A stretch of 64,000 bases of DNA from the NCBI GenBank assembly GCA_019745565.1, contig JAIESW010000003.1, forward strand, positions 186,001 to 250,000. The letters run 5' to 3'. This stretch comes from Burkholderiales bacterium (GTDB lineage Bacteria; Pseudomonadota; Gammaproteobacteria; Burkholderiales; Ga0077523). Below, piece after piece: positions 25,060-34,286 of the stretch. The position numbers and the translations under genes were made by a program. Below the pieces are notes generated by a model. That model was given only the letters and a program-made list of their open reading frames with translations. It was not told where the DNA came from and made no database searches. Numbering within the stretch: position 1 is the stretch's first letter; every line of letters starts with the position of its first letter.

Positions 25060-26163
25060 TTGGCTTTCGATCCCGCGCCGGCATTCAAGCATTCGGCGAT
25101 CGCGAAGACCGCGATCCTGCTGGTCAACCTCGGTACGCCCGACGCGCCCGAAGCACCGGCGCTCAAGCGCTACCTGCGGGAGTTCCTGTGGGATCCCCGG
25201 GTCGTCGAGATCCCGCGCCCCGTCTGGTGGCTGATTCTGAACGGCCTCATCCTGAACACGCGCCCAAAGCAGTCGGCGCTCAAGTACCGCGCCATCTGGA
25301 CCAAGGAAGGTTCGCCGCTCGCGGTGCACACGGCGGCCCAGGCGAAGCTGGTCTCCGGCTACCTCCGCAGCATCGTGAAGTCGCCGCTGGTCGTGGACTA
25401 CGCCATGCGCTACGGCAATCCGTCGGTGCACAGCGTGATGACCCGCCTGCGCGAACAGGGTGCCGACCGCATCCTGGTAGTGCCGCTCTACCCGCAGGCG
25501 GCTTCCAGTTCCACCGGCAGCGCCTTCGACGCGGTGTTCGACGCCGTGCGCCGGATGCGCAGCGTGCCGGCGCTCCGGTTCGTGCGGCATTTCCACGACC
25601 ACCCGCGCTACATCGCCGCACTCGCCCAGAGCGTCAAGGATCACTGGATGACCAACGGCCGGGGCGACAAGCTGGTGATGAGCTTCCACGGAGTGCCGCA
25701 GTTCCACCTCGACCGGGGTGACCCGTACCACTGCGAATGCCTCAAGACCGGACGCCTCGTGGCCGAAGCGCTCGCGCTGCCCAAGGACCGGTGGGTGGTG
25801 ACGTTCCAGTCGCGCTTCGGCCGTGCCGAGTGGCTGAAGCCCTACACCCAGCAGACGCTCGAGACGTTGGCGGGCGAAGGGGTGAAACGGGTCGACGTGA
25901 TGTGCCCCGGCTTCGTGGCCGACTGCCTCGAGACCCTGGAGGAGATCGCCATCGAGAACAAGGCGGCATTCCTGGGCGCGGGCGGCAAGGAATTCAGCTA
26001 CATCCCGTGCCTCAACGAGCGCGACGACTGGATCAAGGCGCTGTGTCACATCGCCGCCGAGCACCTCCACGGCTGGGCGACCAACGACTGGGATGCCGCC
26101 GCCGCGAACAAGGGGGCCGAGGCCTCGCAGCAGCGGGCGGTCGCCCTCGGGGCGAAGGAATGA
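25060..26163 (+). CDS. hemH: ferrochelatase
   Basis: Inserts Fe2+ into protoporphyrin IX, the last step of heme synthesis. It has 367 residues from TTG 25060, the only start before the conserved [22 protein letters not shown]. The catalytic His is in SFHGVP and the acidic metal-path residues in [10 protein letters not shown]. No clear Shine-Dalgarno precedes the TTG, so translation is probably coupled to hrcA ten bases upstream. Sits between hrcA and grpE, as in many betaproteobacteria. Confidence 0.94.
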   Translation: MAFDPAPAFKHSAIAKTAILLVNLGTPDAPEAPALKRYLREFLWDPRVVEIPRPVWWLILNGLILNTRPKQSALKYRAIWTKEGSPLAVHTAAQAKLVSGYLRSIVKSPLVVDYAMRYGNPSVHSVMTRLREQGADRILVVPLYPQAASSSTGSAFDAVFDAVRRMRSVPALRFVRHFHDHPRYIAALAQSVKDHWMTNGRGDKLVMSFHGVPQFHLDRGDPYHCECLKTGRLVAEALALPKDRWVVTFQSRFGRAEWLKPYTQQTLETLAGEGVKRVDVMCPGFVADCLETLEEIAIENKAAFLGAGGKEFSYIPCLNERDDWIKALCHIAAEHLHGWATNDWDAAAANKGAEASQQRAVALGAKE

Positions 26164-26190
26164 TGGCGCAAGGATTTTTCGTCCGGGCGC

Positions 26191-26218
26191 CTTGAAATCG
26201 TTGCCGGCATCCCCAAGT
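26191..26218 (+). promoter_or_regulatory. sigma-32 heat-shock promoter for grpE
   Basis: CTTGAAA (26191-26197), a 13-base spacer and CCCCAAGT (26211-26218) match the sigma-32 consensus (CTTGAAA, 13-15 bases, CCCCATNT) except for one position. It lies 44 bases before the grpE ATG and after the hemH stop, so grpE can be induced apart from hrcA-hemH. Confidence 0.8.
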
Positions 26219-26262
26219 GCGGCGGAGTTCGTACCAACCACCGTCGCCACTAGGAAAACCTG

Positions 26263-26814
26263 ATGTCGGAACAGCAAGATACCACCGCCACGCCGGAGAC
26301 CGGAACGACCGGTCCCGTGCCTGGCGGCACCGAACCCGAGGTGATGCCGAGCCTGCAGGAAAGCCTGCGCAAGGCCGAGTTGCAGGCCGCCGAGCACTAT
26401 GACGCCTGGCTGCGCGCCAAGGCCGATGCCGAGAACATCCGCAAGCGCGCCCAGGAGGACATCGCCAAGGCGCACAAGTACGCGATCGACAGCTTCGCCA
26501 CCGAACTGATCGCCGTGCGCGACAGCCTCGAAGCGGCCCTGACTGCCCAGGCCGACATGCCGGAGGCCGTGAAGACCGGCGTCGAGCTGACCCTGCGCCA
26601 GCTCACATCCGTGTTCGAGCGCTTCTCGGTGCGCGAAGTGAACCCGGTCGGCGAGAAGTTCGATCCCCACCGGCACCAGGCCATGACCACGGTGCCCTCG
26701 GATGCGGCGCCGAACACCGTCGTCCAGGTGTTCCAGAAGGGCTACCTGCTGCACGACCGCGTGCTGCGCCCGGCGCTCGTCGCCGTCGCCGTCGCCAAGT
26801 CATCTGAATCTTGA
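26263..26814 (+). CDS. grpE: nucleotide exchange factor GrpE
   Basis: Releases ADP from DnaK and acts as a thermosensor. It has 183 residues. A disordered polar N terminus (about 1-40) leads into a long coiled coil ([26 protein letters not shown]) and a C-terminal beta domain ending in [21 protein letters not shown], the GrpE signature. ATG 26263 follows a sigma-32 promoter. Its stop codon is inside the -35 box of the dnaK promoter. Confidence 0.96.
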   Translation: MSEQQDTTATPETGTTGPVPGGTEPEVMPSLQESLRKAELQAAEHYDAWLRAKADAENIRKRAQEDIAKAHKYAIDSFATELIAVRDSLEAALTAQADMPEAVKTGVELTLRQLTSVFERFSVREVNPVGEKFDPHRHQAMTTVPSDAAPNTVVQVFQKGYLLHDRVLRPALVAVAVAKSSES

Positions 26815-26838
26815 ACGGGTCTTTCCGCGTCCCCATCT
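26810..26838 (+). promoter_or_regulatory. sigma-32 heat-shock promoter for dnaK
   Basis: CTTGAAC (26810-26816), a 14-base spacer and CCCCATCT (26831-26838), the latter a perfect match to the sigma-32 -10 consensus. The -35 overlaps the grpE TGA. The dnaK ATG is 46 bases downstream. Two sigma-32 promoters in series imply separate heat control of grpE and dnaK. Confidence 0.85.
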
Positions 26839-26883
26839 AGCCGACAACGGAACTTACCGCTTAACTTCAAAGGAATCAGAATC

Positions 26884-28818
26884 ATGGGCAAGATCATCGG
26901 CATCGACCTCGGGACCACGAATTCGTGCGTCGCGATCATGGAGAACGGCCAGCCGAAGGTGATCGAGAACTCGGAGGGCGCGCGCACCACGCCGTCCATC
27001 GTCGCGTACGCGGACGACAACGAGATTCTCGTGGGCGCACCGGCCAAACGGCAGGCAGTCACCAACCCCAAGAACACGCTGTACGCGGTCAAGCGCCTGA
27101 TTGGCCGGCGCTACGCCGAAGGCGAAGTGCAGAAGGCGCTCAAGCTGATGCCCTTCTCCATCGTCCAGGCGCCCAACGGTGACGCGTGGGTGGAAGTGCG
27201 CGGCAAGAAGATCGCGCCGCCGGAAGTGTCCGCGCAGGTGCTCATCAAGATGAAGAAGACCGCCGAGGACTACCTCGGCGAGCCGGTCACCGAGGCCGTC
27301 ATCACAGTGCCGGCCTACTTCAACGACACGCAGCGCCAGGCGACCAAGGACGCCGGCCGCATCGCCGGCCTGGAAGTGAAGCGCATCATCAACGAGCCCA
27401 CGGCGGCCGCGCTCGCGTTCGGCATGGACAAGGCGAGCGGCAAGGACCGCAAGATCGCGGTCTATGACCTGGGCGGCGGCACGTTCGACATCTCGATCAT
27501 CGAGATCGCCGACGTGGACGGCGAGAAGCAGTTCGAAGTGCTCGCGACCAACGGCGACACGTTCCTGGGCGGCGAGGACTTCGACCATCGGCTGATCGAG
27601 TACGTCATCGCCGAGTTCAAGAAGGAGCAGGGCGTCGACCTTTCGAAGGACGTGCTCGCGCTGCAACGCCTCAAGGACGCCGCGGAGAAGGCCAAGATCG
27701 AGCTGTCGTCCTCGCAGCAGACCGAGATCAACCTGCCCTACATCACCGCCGACGCGAGCGGACCGAAGCACCTCGCCATCAAGGTGACGCGTGCCAAGTT
27801 CGAGAGCCTGGTGGAAGACCTGATCGAGAAGTCGATCGAGCCCTGCCGCACCGCCATCAAGGACGCCGGCGTGAAGGTGACCGACATCGACGACGTGATC
27901 CTGGTCGGCGGCCAGACGCGCATGCCGAAGGTGCAGGAGAAGGTGAAGGAGTTCTTCGGCAAGGAGCCGCGCAAGGACGTGAACCCGGACGAAGCCGTGG
28001 CCGTCGGCGCGGCGGTCCAGGGCGGTGTGCTGAAGGGCGACGTGAAGGACGTGCTGCTGCTCGACGTGACGCCGCTGTCGCTGGGCATCGAGACGCTGGG
28101 CGGGGTGATGACCAAGCTCATCCAGAAGAACACGACCATCCCGACCAAGGCGAACCAGGTGTTCTCCACGGCCGACGACAACCAGCCGGCGGTGACCATC
28201 AAGGTGCTGCAGGGCGAACGCAGCGTGGCTTCGGGCAACAAGCTGCTCGGCGAATTCAACTTGGAGGGCATCCCGGCCGCGCCGCGCGGCATGCCGCAGA
28301 TCGAGGTGACCTTCGACATCGACGCCAACGGCATCCTCCACGTCTCGGCCCGCGACAAGGCCACCGGCAAGGAGAACAAGATCACCATCAAGGCGAGCTC
28401 GGGCCTCACCGAAGCCGAGATCGACCGCATGGTGCGCGACGCGGAACTGAACGCCGAGGAAGACCGCAAGCTGCGCGAACTGGTGGATGCGCGCAACCAG
28501 CTGGACGGCCTCGTGCACCAGGTGAAGAAGTCGCTCGCCGAGCACGGCGACAAGATCGGCGCCGACGAGAAGTCGAACATCGAAGCGGCATTGAAGGATG
28601 CCGAGGAAGCGATCAAGTCCGGTGACAAGGACGCGATCGAAGCGAAGACCGAAGCGCTCACCAAGACCTCGCACAAGCTGGCCGAGCAGATGTACGCGCA
28701 GCAGCAGGCCTCGGCCGGCGCGCCCCCGGGCGGTGGCGAACAGCCCGCCGGTGGCACCAAGGCCGACGAGGGCGACGTGGTCGACGCCGAGTTCGAGGAA
28801 GTGAAGGACCGCAAGTAA
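26884..28818 (+). CDS. dnaK: chaperone protein DnaK (Hsp70)
   Basis: ATP-dependent chaperone, 644 residues. The ATPase domain (about 1-385) starts [16 protein letters not shown] and includes [13 protein letters not shown] and [14 protein letters not shown]. The linker [17 protein letters not shown] leads to the substrate-binding domain, and the C-terminal tail is [13 protein letters not shown] followed by [13 protein letters not shown], the conserved DnaK end. SD-like AAAGGA precedes ATG 26884. Downstream dnaJ is separated by 110 bases holding a hairpin. Confidence 0.98.
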   Translation: MGKIIGIDLGTTNSCVAIMENGQPKVIENSEGARTTPSIVAYADDNEILVGAPAKRQAVTNPKNTLYAVKRLIGRRYAEGEVQKALKLMPFSIVQAPNGDAWVEVRGKKIAPPEVSAQVLIKMKKTAEDYLGEPVTEAVITVPAYFNDTQRQATKDAGRIAGLEVKRIINEPTAAALAFGMDKASGKDRKIAVYDLGGGTFDISIIEIADVDGEKQFEVLATNGDTFLGGEDFDHRLIEYVIAEFKKEQGVDLSKDVLALQRLKDAAEKAKIELSSSQQTEINLPYITADASGPKHLAIKVTRAKFESLVEDLIEKSIEPCRTAIKDAGVKVTDIDDVILVGGQTRMPKVQEKVKEFFGKEPRKDVNPDEAVAVGAAVQGGVLKGDVKDVLLLDVTPLSLGIETLGGVMTKLIQKNTTIPTKANQVFSTADDNQPAVTIKVLQGERSVASGNKLLGEFNLEGIPAAPRGMPQIEVTFDIDANGILHVSARDKATGKENKITIKASSGLTEAEIDRMVRDAELNAEEDRKLRELVDARNQLDGLVHQVKKSLAEHGDKIGADEKSNIEAALKDAEEAIKSGDKDAIEAKTEALTKTSHKLAEQMYAQQQASAGAPPGGGEQPAGGTKADEGDVVDAEFEEVKDRK

Positions 28819-28842
28819 GCGATTCGAAAGGCGTGAAGATTG

Positions 28843-28873
28843 AGGGGTGAGGCGTGGACGGCGCCTCACCCCT
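28843..28873. repeat. hairpin of the AGGGGTGAGGCG repeat between dnaK and dnaJ
   Basis: AGGGGTGAGGCG (28843-28854) and CGCCTCACCCCT (28862-28873) form a perfect 12-bp stem with a 7-base loop. The 3' side is only moderately T-rich (TCCGTGTTTCT), so it might be a partial terminator that lowers dnaJ relative to dnaK. The same 12-mer occurs as an inverted pair around the ftsH terminator (10903, 11018). Confidence 0.65.
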
Positions 28874-28928
28874 TCCGTGTTTCTAGCTCTGCTGCAACCG
28901 TCACGCCCAACCCCCACCCACGATATCC

Positions 28929-30065
28929 ATGGCAAAACGCGACTACTACGAAACCCTCGGGGTGAATCGGGACGCTCCCGAGGACGAAATCAAGAAGGCG
29001 TACCGCAAGCTCGCCATGAAGTACCACCCGGACCGCAATCCGGACAGCAAGGACGCCGAGGAGAAGTTCAAGGAGGCCAAGGAGGCCTACGAAGTCCTGT
29101 CCGATCAGCAGAAGCGCGCGGCCTACGACGCCTACGGACACGCCGGTGTCGATCCCTCCGCAGCCGCCGGCGCGGGTGCGGGAGCCCAGGGCTTCGGCAG
29201 CTTCAGCGATGCGTTCGGCGACATCTTCGGCGAGATCTTCGGCGGCGCCGGCGGCGGCGGGCGGCGAGGTTCCAACGTCTATCGCGGCGCGGACCTGCGC
29301 TACAACCTCGAGGTCTCGCTCGAGGAAGCCGCGCGCGGCACCGAGACCCGCATCCGCATTCCGACCATGGACGAATGCGAGACCTGTCACGGCAGCGGAG
29401 CCAAACCCGGTACCCAGCCGAAAACCTGCCCCACCTGCAACGGCCAGGGCCAGGTGCGCATGCAGCAGGGCTTCTTCTCGATCCAGCAGACCTGCCCGAA
29501 GTGCCACGGCAGCGGCAAGGTGGTGGAAACACCTTGCCCGACCTGCTCCGGGGTCGGCCGCATCAAGCGCCAGAAGACGCTGTCGGTGAAGATCCCGGCC
29601 GGCGTCGACGAAGGCGATCGCATCCGTCTGGCCGGTGAAGGCGAGGCCGGTGTGAACGGCGGGCCGAGCGGCGATCTCTACGTCGTGATCCACCTGCGTG
29701 AACACGCGGTGTTCCAGCGCGATCACAACGACCTGCATTGCGAGATGCCCATCAGCTTCACCACCGCGGCGCTGGGCGGCGAGATCGAGATCCCTACGCT
29801 CGACGGCGCGGCGAAGATCAAGATCCCCGCCGAAACCCAGAGCGGCAAGGTGTTCCGCCTGCGCGGCAAGGGCATCAAGGGCGTGCGTTCCAACACGCAC
29901 GGCGACCTGATGTGTCACGTCGTGGTGGAAACCCCGGTCAGTCTGACGGCGCGTCAGAAGGAACTTCTGGAAGAGCTGGAGGCGATCAACATCCGCGATG
30001 GCTCACGGCACAATCCGCGCGCGAAGTCGTGGCTGAACAAGGTGAAGGAGTTTTTCGCGGAGTAG
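28929..30065 (+). CDS. dnaJ: chaperone protein DnaJ (Hsp40)
   Basis: Class A co-chaperone that stimulates DnaK ATPase, 378 residues. The J domain opens [23 protein letters not shown] with HPD at 33-35. The Gly/Phe region follows ([22 protein letters not shown]). The zinc domain has all four CxxCxGxG repeats: [24 protein letters not shown] and CPTCSGVG. The C-terminal peptide-binding domains are complete. Last gene of the heat-shock block; a palindromic element follows. Confidence 0.97.
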   Translation: MAKRDYYETLGVNRDAPEDEIKKAYRKLAMKYHPDRNPDSKDAEEKFKEAKEAYEVLSDQQKRAAYDAYGHAGVDPSAAAGAGAGAQGFGSFSDAFGDIFGEIFGGAGGGGRRGSNVYRGADLRYNLEVSLEEAARGTETRIRIPTMDECETCHGSGAKPGTQPKTCPTCNGQGQVRMQQGFFSIQQTCPKCHGSGKVVETPCPTCSGVGRIKRQKTLSVKIPAGVDEGDRIRLAGEGEAGVNGGPSGDLYVVIHLREHAVFQRDHNDLHCEMPISFTTAALGGEIEIPTLDGAAKIKIPAETQSGKVFRLRGKGIKGVRSNTHGDLMCHVVVETPVSLTARQKELLEELEAINIRDGSRHNPRAKSWLNKVKEFFAE

Positions 30066-30124
30066 TGCGGGGAAAGGCATTCACCGCGAAGCATTAGTAC
30101 GAGAGCGCAATGTCGGGTGCGCTG

Positions 30125-30245
30125 CCCCCATCCCAACCTTCCCCCACCGTTGGTGGGGGAAGGAGTGCATCCGCTAGGGACGTCGCGAACCAGGAGCACT
30201 CGTTCTCCTTCTCCCGGCACAGCGGGGGGAAGGTTGGGATGGGGG
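30125..30245. repeat. 121-bp palindromic element with 21-bp terminal inverted repeats
   Basis: The left arm 30125-30145 (CCCCCATCCCAACCTTCCCC plus C) is the exact reverse complement of 30225-30245. Inside the left end CCCCCACC-GTT-GGTGGGGG makes an extra hairpin. It sits between the convergent dnaJ and GGDEF-EAL genes. Related sequence (GGGGGAAGGTNGGGATGGG; CCCACCCTNACCCTCCCCCA) recurs at 56.44-56.76 kb. No transposase or obvious target duplication is seen; REPIN- or MITE-like by shape. Confidence 0.7.
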
Positions 30246-30259
30246 CCGGGCGATCGTAG

Positions 30260-32647
30260 TCACTCCACCATCTCCCCGCTCGCCAGCGCCGGCTTCGAGA
30301 AGTAGTGCCCCTGGCCCCAGTCGACACCGACGTCGCACAGCACCTGTGCGGTCGTGGCGTCCTCCACACACTCGGCCACGGTGCGGATGCCGAACTTCTG
30401 CGCCGTGCCGACGATGGTCTCCACCAGTTGCCGCGTGCGCTTCGAGCGCGCGAGCCCCTGGACCATCCAGCCTTCGATCTTGAGAAAGTGGACAGGTAGC
30501 TCGGCCAGGTACATGAACGACGAATAGCCGCTGCCGAAGTCGTCCAGTGCAACGCGAAAGCCGGCCTCCACCAGCGGCTCCAGATGCTCCTGCAGCCGAC
30601 CCATGCTGGCGGTCTGCCGTTCGGTGATCTCGATCACCATGGGGTTGGTGCCGCCGGGGATCATTCTGAACGCCAGCGCCTGTTCGCGCAGCGTGCCGAC
30701 GAAGTCCCGGTCGGCGAGCGACTGGGCCGACAGATTGATGAAATACGCGTCGAGCGAACTGGTCTTCTCGACCGCCTCGGCCGTGCGCTCCAGCGCGCTG
30801 CGTGTCACCGTGCGGTCGATGGCCCCCACCAGGTGCAGCGCCTCCGCCGCCTGGATGAAACGCCTGGCCTGCACCAGCGCCTTCTCGCGCGTGCGGATGC
30901 GCGCGAGCGCCTCCTCGCCGACCACGCCGCCGGTCTTGAGATCGACGATCGGCTGGAACACCGGCAGGACGCGGTTCTCGTGCAGCGCGCTCTGCACCTG
31001 GGAGCCTTCCCAGATGAGTCCTGCCCGCTGTCCCTTCCCCGCACCGGCCACCAACACCTTGTCGCGCCCCGACTGTTTCGCCTCGTAGAGCAGCGCGTCC
31101 GCCTGCGCGAGCAGGTCGTCGATGCCGGCGGTCTCGGGGGAGTACAGCGCGATGCCGATGCTCACGGTGACCGGCAGTTCGCCCACGTCGATCTTCACGG
31201 GCTTCGACTTCACCAGCTTGCGGGTGCGCTCACCCGCCTTCACCGCACCGGTCGCATCGAGCCCGTGCAACACCAGCAGGAATTCCTCGCCGCCCCAGCG
31301 CGCGATCCAGTCGCCGCCGCGGAGATTCGCCGCGAGCGTGGAAGCCACGTGCATCAGCGCGCGATCCCCGATCTGGTGGCCGTACTGGTCGTTCACCAGC
31401 TTGAAGCGGTCGACGTCGATCAGGGCAACGGCAAACGGACTGGCGTCGCGGCGCGCGCGACCCCACTCCACCGCGAGGCGTGCCTCGGCAGCGCGACGGT
31501 TGAGCAATCCGGTGAGGTGATCTTCCATGGCAAGGCGGGTGATCTCCTGCTCCTGCACCTTGCGCTCGCTGATGTCGCGTTCGATCGAGATCCAATGAGT
31601 GGTCGATCCGCGCTCGTCCTGCACCGGCACGATGGACACCTCGGCCCAGTAGGTGTTGCCGGTCTTCGTATAGTTGAGGATCTCGGCGTGGGTCTGGCGC
31701 CCGACGGCCACCGCCTCGCGCAGGGTCACGCGGGTCGCCTGGCTCGTCTCCGCGCCCTGCAGAAAGCGCGGGTTGCGGCCCAGCGCCTCCTCGCGGGTGT
31801 AACCGGTGAGACGGGTGAACGCGGGGTTCACGTAGACGATCTCGTGTCGGGCGTTGGTGATCACGACCACCTGATCGGAATGGTCGATCGCCGCGGACAG
31901 CAGATGCCGCTGCTGTGCATCGCGATTGGCGGTGGAGTTCACCGCGAAGCCCTGCAGCACTTCCTGCGGCGCACCTTCCCGGTAGGCCACCAGTTCGAGC
32001 GACGGATCGGTCGCGCTCGCGCCGCGCGCCAGCACCCGGGCCGTCCGGCCGCGCGTGGTGGCTTCCACCAGTCCATCGTACGCGGAGCGATCCAGGACGT
32101 GACGCACATCGAGCCCGTTCAACTGCTCGGGCTTCAGAGCGAACAGTTGAGCGAAGCTCTCGTCCGCCGACAGCAACGCGTGGTCGGAAAGCCGCACCGA
32201 GAACCGTCCGATCTGCGCCGCTTCGAGGAACTCGCGCTCGTAGCGTTCGGTCACAATGCGCTCGCGCATCGTGAACGCCTCGGTCAGCTCGCGCAGCGTC
32301 CCGCCGATGATCAGATCGAACAACACGCCCGAGTGGCCGAACACCTGGTCGAGGCAACGCCAGGCCGTCGAGTTGTCGCCACGACGAACGGCGGCGAGAC
32401 ACGTCTCCGCCACGACCAGCAGTTCGCCGTGAGTGCTTTCCAGTTCTCCCCACGCGCGCACCAGTTCGTTGTCGCGCAGTTCCGCCGCCAGGCCCGAGGC
32501 CCCGCTGCGATACCACGCCCAGTAGCTCGAGTCGATCGACTCCGGAGCCTCGCCGGTAGCGACGGCGCGCACCAATTCGCGCACCAGCTCCAGGTGGTAG
32601 TTGAGCCCGATCAGCAGCGGGGGGAAGACCGTCCTGAACTGTTCTAT
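30260..32647 (-). CDS. PAS-GGDEF-EAL c-di-GMP signalling protein with CZB-like N terminus
   Basis: About 795 residues, no membrane helix. Residues 1-115 resemble a degenerate CZB zinc-sensor domain; a PAS-like part (about 145-235) and a LOV-like PAS (255-365, GRNPRFLQG) follow; GGDEF is GGEEF at 452-456 with inhibitory-site RGGD at 443-446; EAL (about 555-790) has EAL at 579-581, DDFGSG, and KIEG where KID is usual. Cyclase looks active; the phosphodiesterase is uncertain. Start: ATA 32647 has GAGGAG six bases upstream; no ATG fits. The first in-frame GTG is 32584. The longer frame is antisense shadow over cysS. cysS ends 20 bases upstream. Confidence 0.85.
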   Translation of the reverse strand: MEQFRTVFPPLLIGLNYHLELVRELVRAVATGEAPESIDSSYWAWYRSGASGLAAELRDNELVRAWGELESTHGELLVVAETCLAAVRRGDNSTAWRCLDQVFGHSGVLFDLIIGGTLRELTEAFTMRERIVTERYEREFLEAAQIGRFSVRLSDHALLSADESFAQLFALKPEQLNGLDVRHVLDRSAYDGLVEATTRGRTARVLARGASATDPSLELVAYREGAPQEVLQGFAVNSTANRDAQQRHLLSAAIDHSDQVVVITNARHEIVYVNPAFTRLTGYTREEALGRNPRFLQGAETSQATRVTLREAVAVGRQTHAEILNYTKTGNTYWAEVSIVPVQDERGSTTHWISIERDISERKVQEQEITRLAMEDHLTGLLNRRAAEARLAVEWGRARRDASPFAVALIDVDRFKLVNDQYGHQIGDRALMHVASTLAANLRGGDWIARWGGEEFLLVLHGLDATGAVKAGERTRKLVKSKPVKIDVGELPVTVSIGIALYSPETAGIDDLLAQADALLYEAKQSGRDKVLVAGAGKGQRAGLIWEGSQVQSALHENRVLPVFQPIVDLKTGGVVGEEALARIRTREKALVQARRFIQAAEALHLVGAIDRTVTRSALERTAEAVEKTSSLDAYFINLSAQSLADRDFVGTLREQALAFRMIPGGTNPMVIEITERQTASMGRLQEHLEPLVEAGFRVALDDFGSGYSSFMYLAELPVHFLKIEGWMVQGLARSKRTRQLVETIVGTAQKFGIRTVAECVEDATTAQVLCDVGVDWGQGHYFSKPALASGEMVE

Positions 32648-32667
32648 GGCGAACTCCTCGTGGATTG

Positions 32668-34041
32668 TTATTTGCGGCGCCAGGTGGTGCCGGCCGGACC
32701 GTCTTCGAGCAGGATGCCGGCGGCGTCCAGTTCGGCGCGGATGCGGTCGGCCTCGGCGAAGTTCTTCGCTTTCTTGGCCGCCGTGCGCGCAGCGATGCGC
32801 GCTTCGATGTCGCCATCGCTCATGCCGTCGCTGGCCGGTCCGCCCTTGAGGAACGCATCGGGCTCGCGCCCGAGCAGTCCCAGCAGGGCGGCGAGCGACT
32901 TCAGCAATGCCGATCGTTCCGCGGATCCGGTACGGTTCACCTCGGTCGCCAGGTCGAACAGCACGGCGCACGCTTCGGGCGTGTTGAAGTCGTCGTCCAT
33001 CGCCGCCTTGAACTTCGCGGCGGCAGGATCGTTCCAATCGATCGATACGGCCGCTGCCGGCGGCACGTTCTTGAGCGCCGTGTAGAGGCGCGTGAGGCCG
33101 CTGCGCGCGTCGTCGAGATGCTGATCGGAATAATTGAGCGGACTGCGATAGTGTGCACGGACGATGAAGAACCGCACCACCTCGGCGTCGTACTTCGCGA
33201 GCACGTCGCGCACCGTGAAGAAGTTGCCGAGCGACTTCGACATCTTCTCGTTGTCCACGCGGACGAAGCCGTTGTGCATCCAGTAGTTCACGAAGGCGTG
33301 CCCGTGCGCACCTTCGGACTGGGCGATCTCGTTCTCGTGATGGGGGAACTGCAGATCCTGCCCACCACCGTGGATATCGAAATGCGCGCCGAGCAGCGCC
33401 TCGCTCATGGCGGAACATTCGATGTGCCAGCCGGGACGGCCCGGACCCCAGGGCGACGGCCACTGCGGCTCGTCCGGCTTGGCCGATTTCCACAGCACGA
33501 AGTCGAGCGCGTCGCGCTTGTTCGGATCGACGTCGACACGCTCGCCGGCGCGCAGGTCCTCGAGCGACTTCCCGGACAGCTTGCCGTAGCCCTGGAAGTC
33601 GCGGACGGAGAAATACACGTCGCGATTCGGTGCCTGGTAGGCGAGACCTTTCTCGACCAACTGTCCGATCAGCGCGAGCATGCCGTCGATGGACTGCGTC
33701 GCGCGCGGTTCATGATCGGGGCGCATCACGCCGAGCCGCGCCGCGTCCTCGTTCATCGCATCGATGAAACGCGCGGTGAGTGCGTCCATCGGCTCGTTGT
33801 TCTCGAGCGCGCGCTTGATGATCTTGTCGTCGATATCGGTGATGTTGCGGACGTAGGTGACCCGATAGCCTTGGCTGCGCAACCAGCGCACCACCGTATC
33901 GAACACCACCATCACGCGCGCGTGACCGACGTGGCAATAGTCGTATACCGTCATGCCGCATACGTACATGCGGACTTCGCCGGAGCGGATCGGAACGAAC
34001 GCCTGCTTTTCGCGGGCAAGCGTGTTGTGGATGCGGAGCAT
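32668..34041 (-). CDS. cysS: cysteinyl-tRNA synthetase
   Basis: Class I synthetase charging tRNA-Cys, 457 residues. The HIGH-type motif is HVGH at 37-40; zinc ligands include C28 (YVCGMTVYD) and the cluster in WHIECSAMS and [12 protein letters not shown]. The KMSKS loop is intact ([11 protein letters not shown]). ATG 34041 begins [15 protein letters not shown], the usual N terminus; the 42-residue upstream extension lacks similarity to the family. Divergent from the TPR gene across 245 bases, of which about 34200-34285 is AT-rich. Confidence 0.96.
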   Translation of the reverse strand: MLRIHNTLAREKQAFVPIRSGEVRMYVCGMTVYDYCHVGHARVMVVFDTVVRWLRSQGYRVTYVRNITDIDDKIIKRALENNEPMDALTARFIDAMNEDAARLGVMRPDHEPRATQSIDGMLALIGQLVEKGLAYQAPNRDVYFSVRDFQGYGKLSGKSLEDLRAGERVDVDPNKRDALDFVLWKSAKPDEPQWPSPWGPGRPGWHIECSAMSEALLGAHFDIHGGGQDLQFPHHENEIAQSEGAHGHAFVNYWMHNGFVRVDNEKMSKSLGNFFTVRDVLAKYDAEVVRFFIVRAHYRSPLNYSDQHLDDARSGLTRLYTALKNVPPAAAVSIDWNDPAAAKFKAAMDDDFNTPEACAVLFDLATEVNRTGSAERSALLKSLAALLGLLGREPDAFLKGGPASDGMSDGDIEARIAARTAAKKAKNFAEADRIRAELDAAGILLEDGPAGTTWRRK

Positions 34042-34286
34042 GGGTGCAGTTGTGGGATTATTCGGGCCGCTCGCGCGAGCCTGCTCGATTTCCCGGGCGG
34101 TGCCGACACCAGACTCGCAGACCTTTCGGCCCATGGTGCCGTCGCCCGGCATGAACGCCGCTTCCAACTACCCCGACAGGGCGCATGATCAGCGCCACTA
34201 CGATTGTGGGAAGCGTCGCCTTCTTGTTAAAATCGTTTTTCAATACAGAAACATACCGGCGAAACTTCGGAAAAAAGTATAGCACG

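Noticed and set aside
32648..33493. N-terminal extension of the GGDEF-EAL frame by 282 residues
   Set aside because: It overlaps cysS on the same strand in another frame and is arginine-rich without family features; the real protein begins after the cysS stop.
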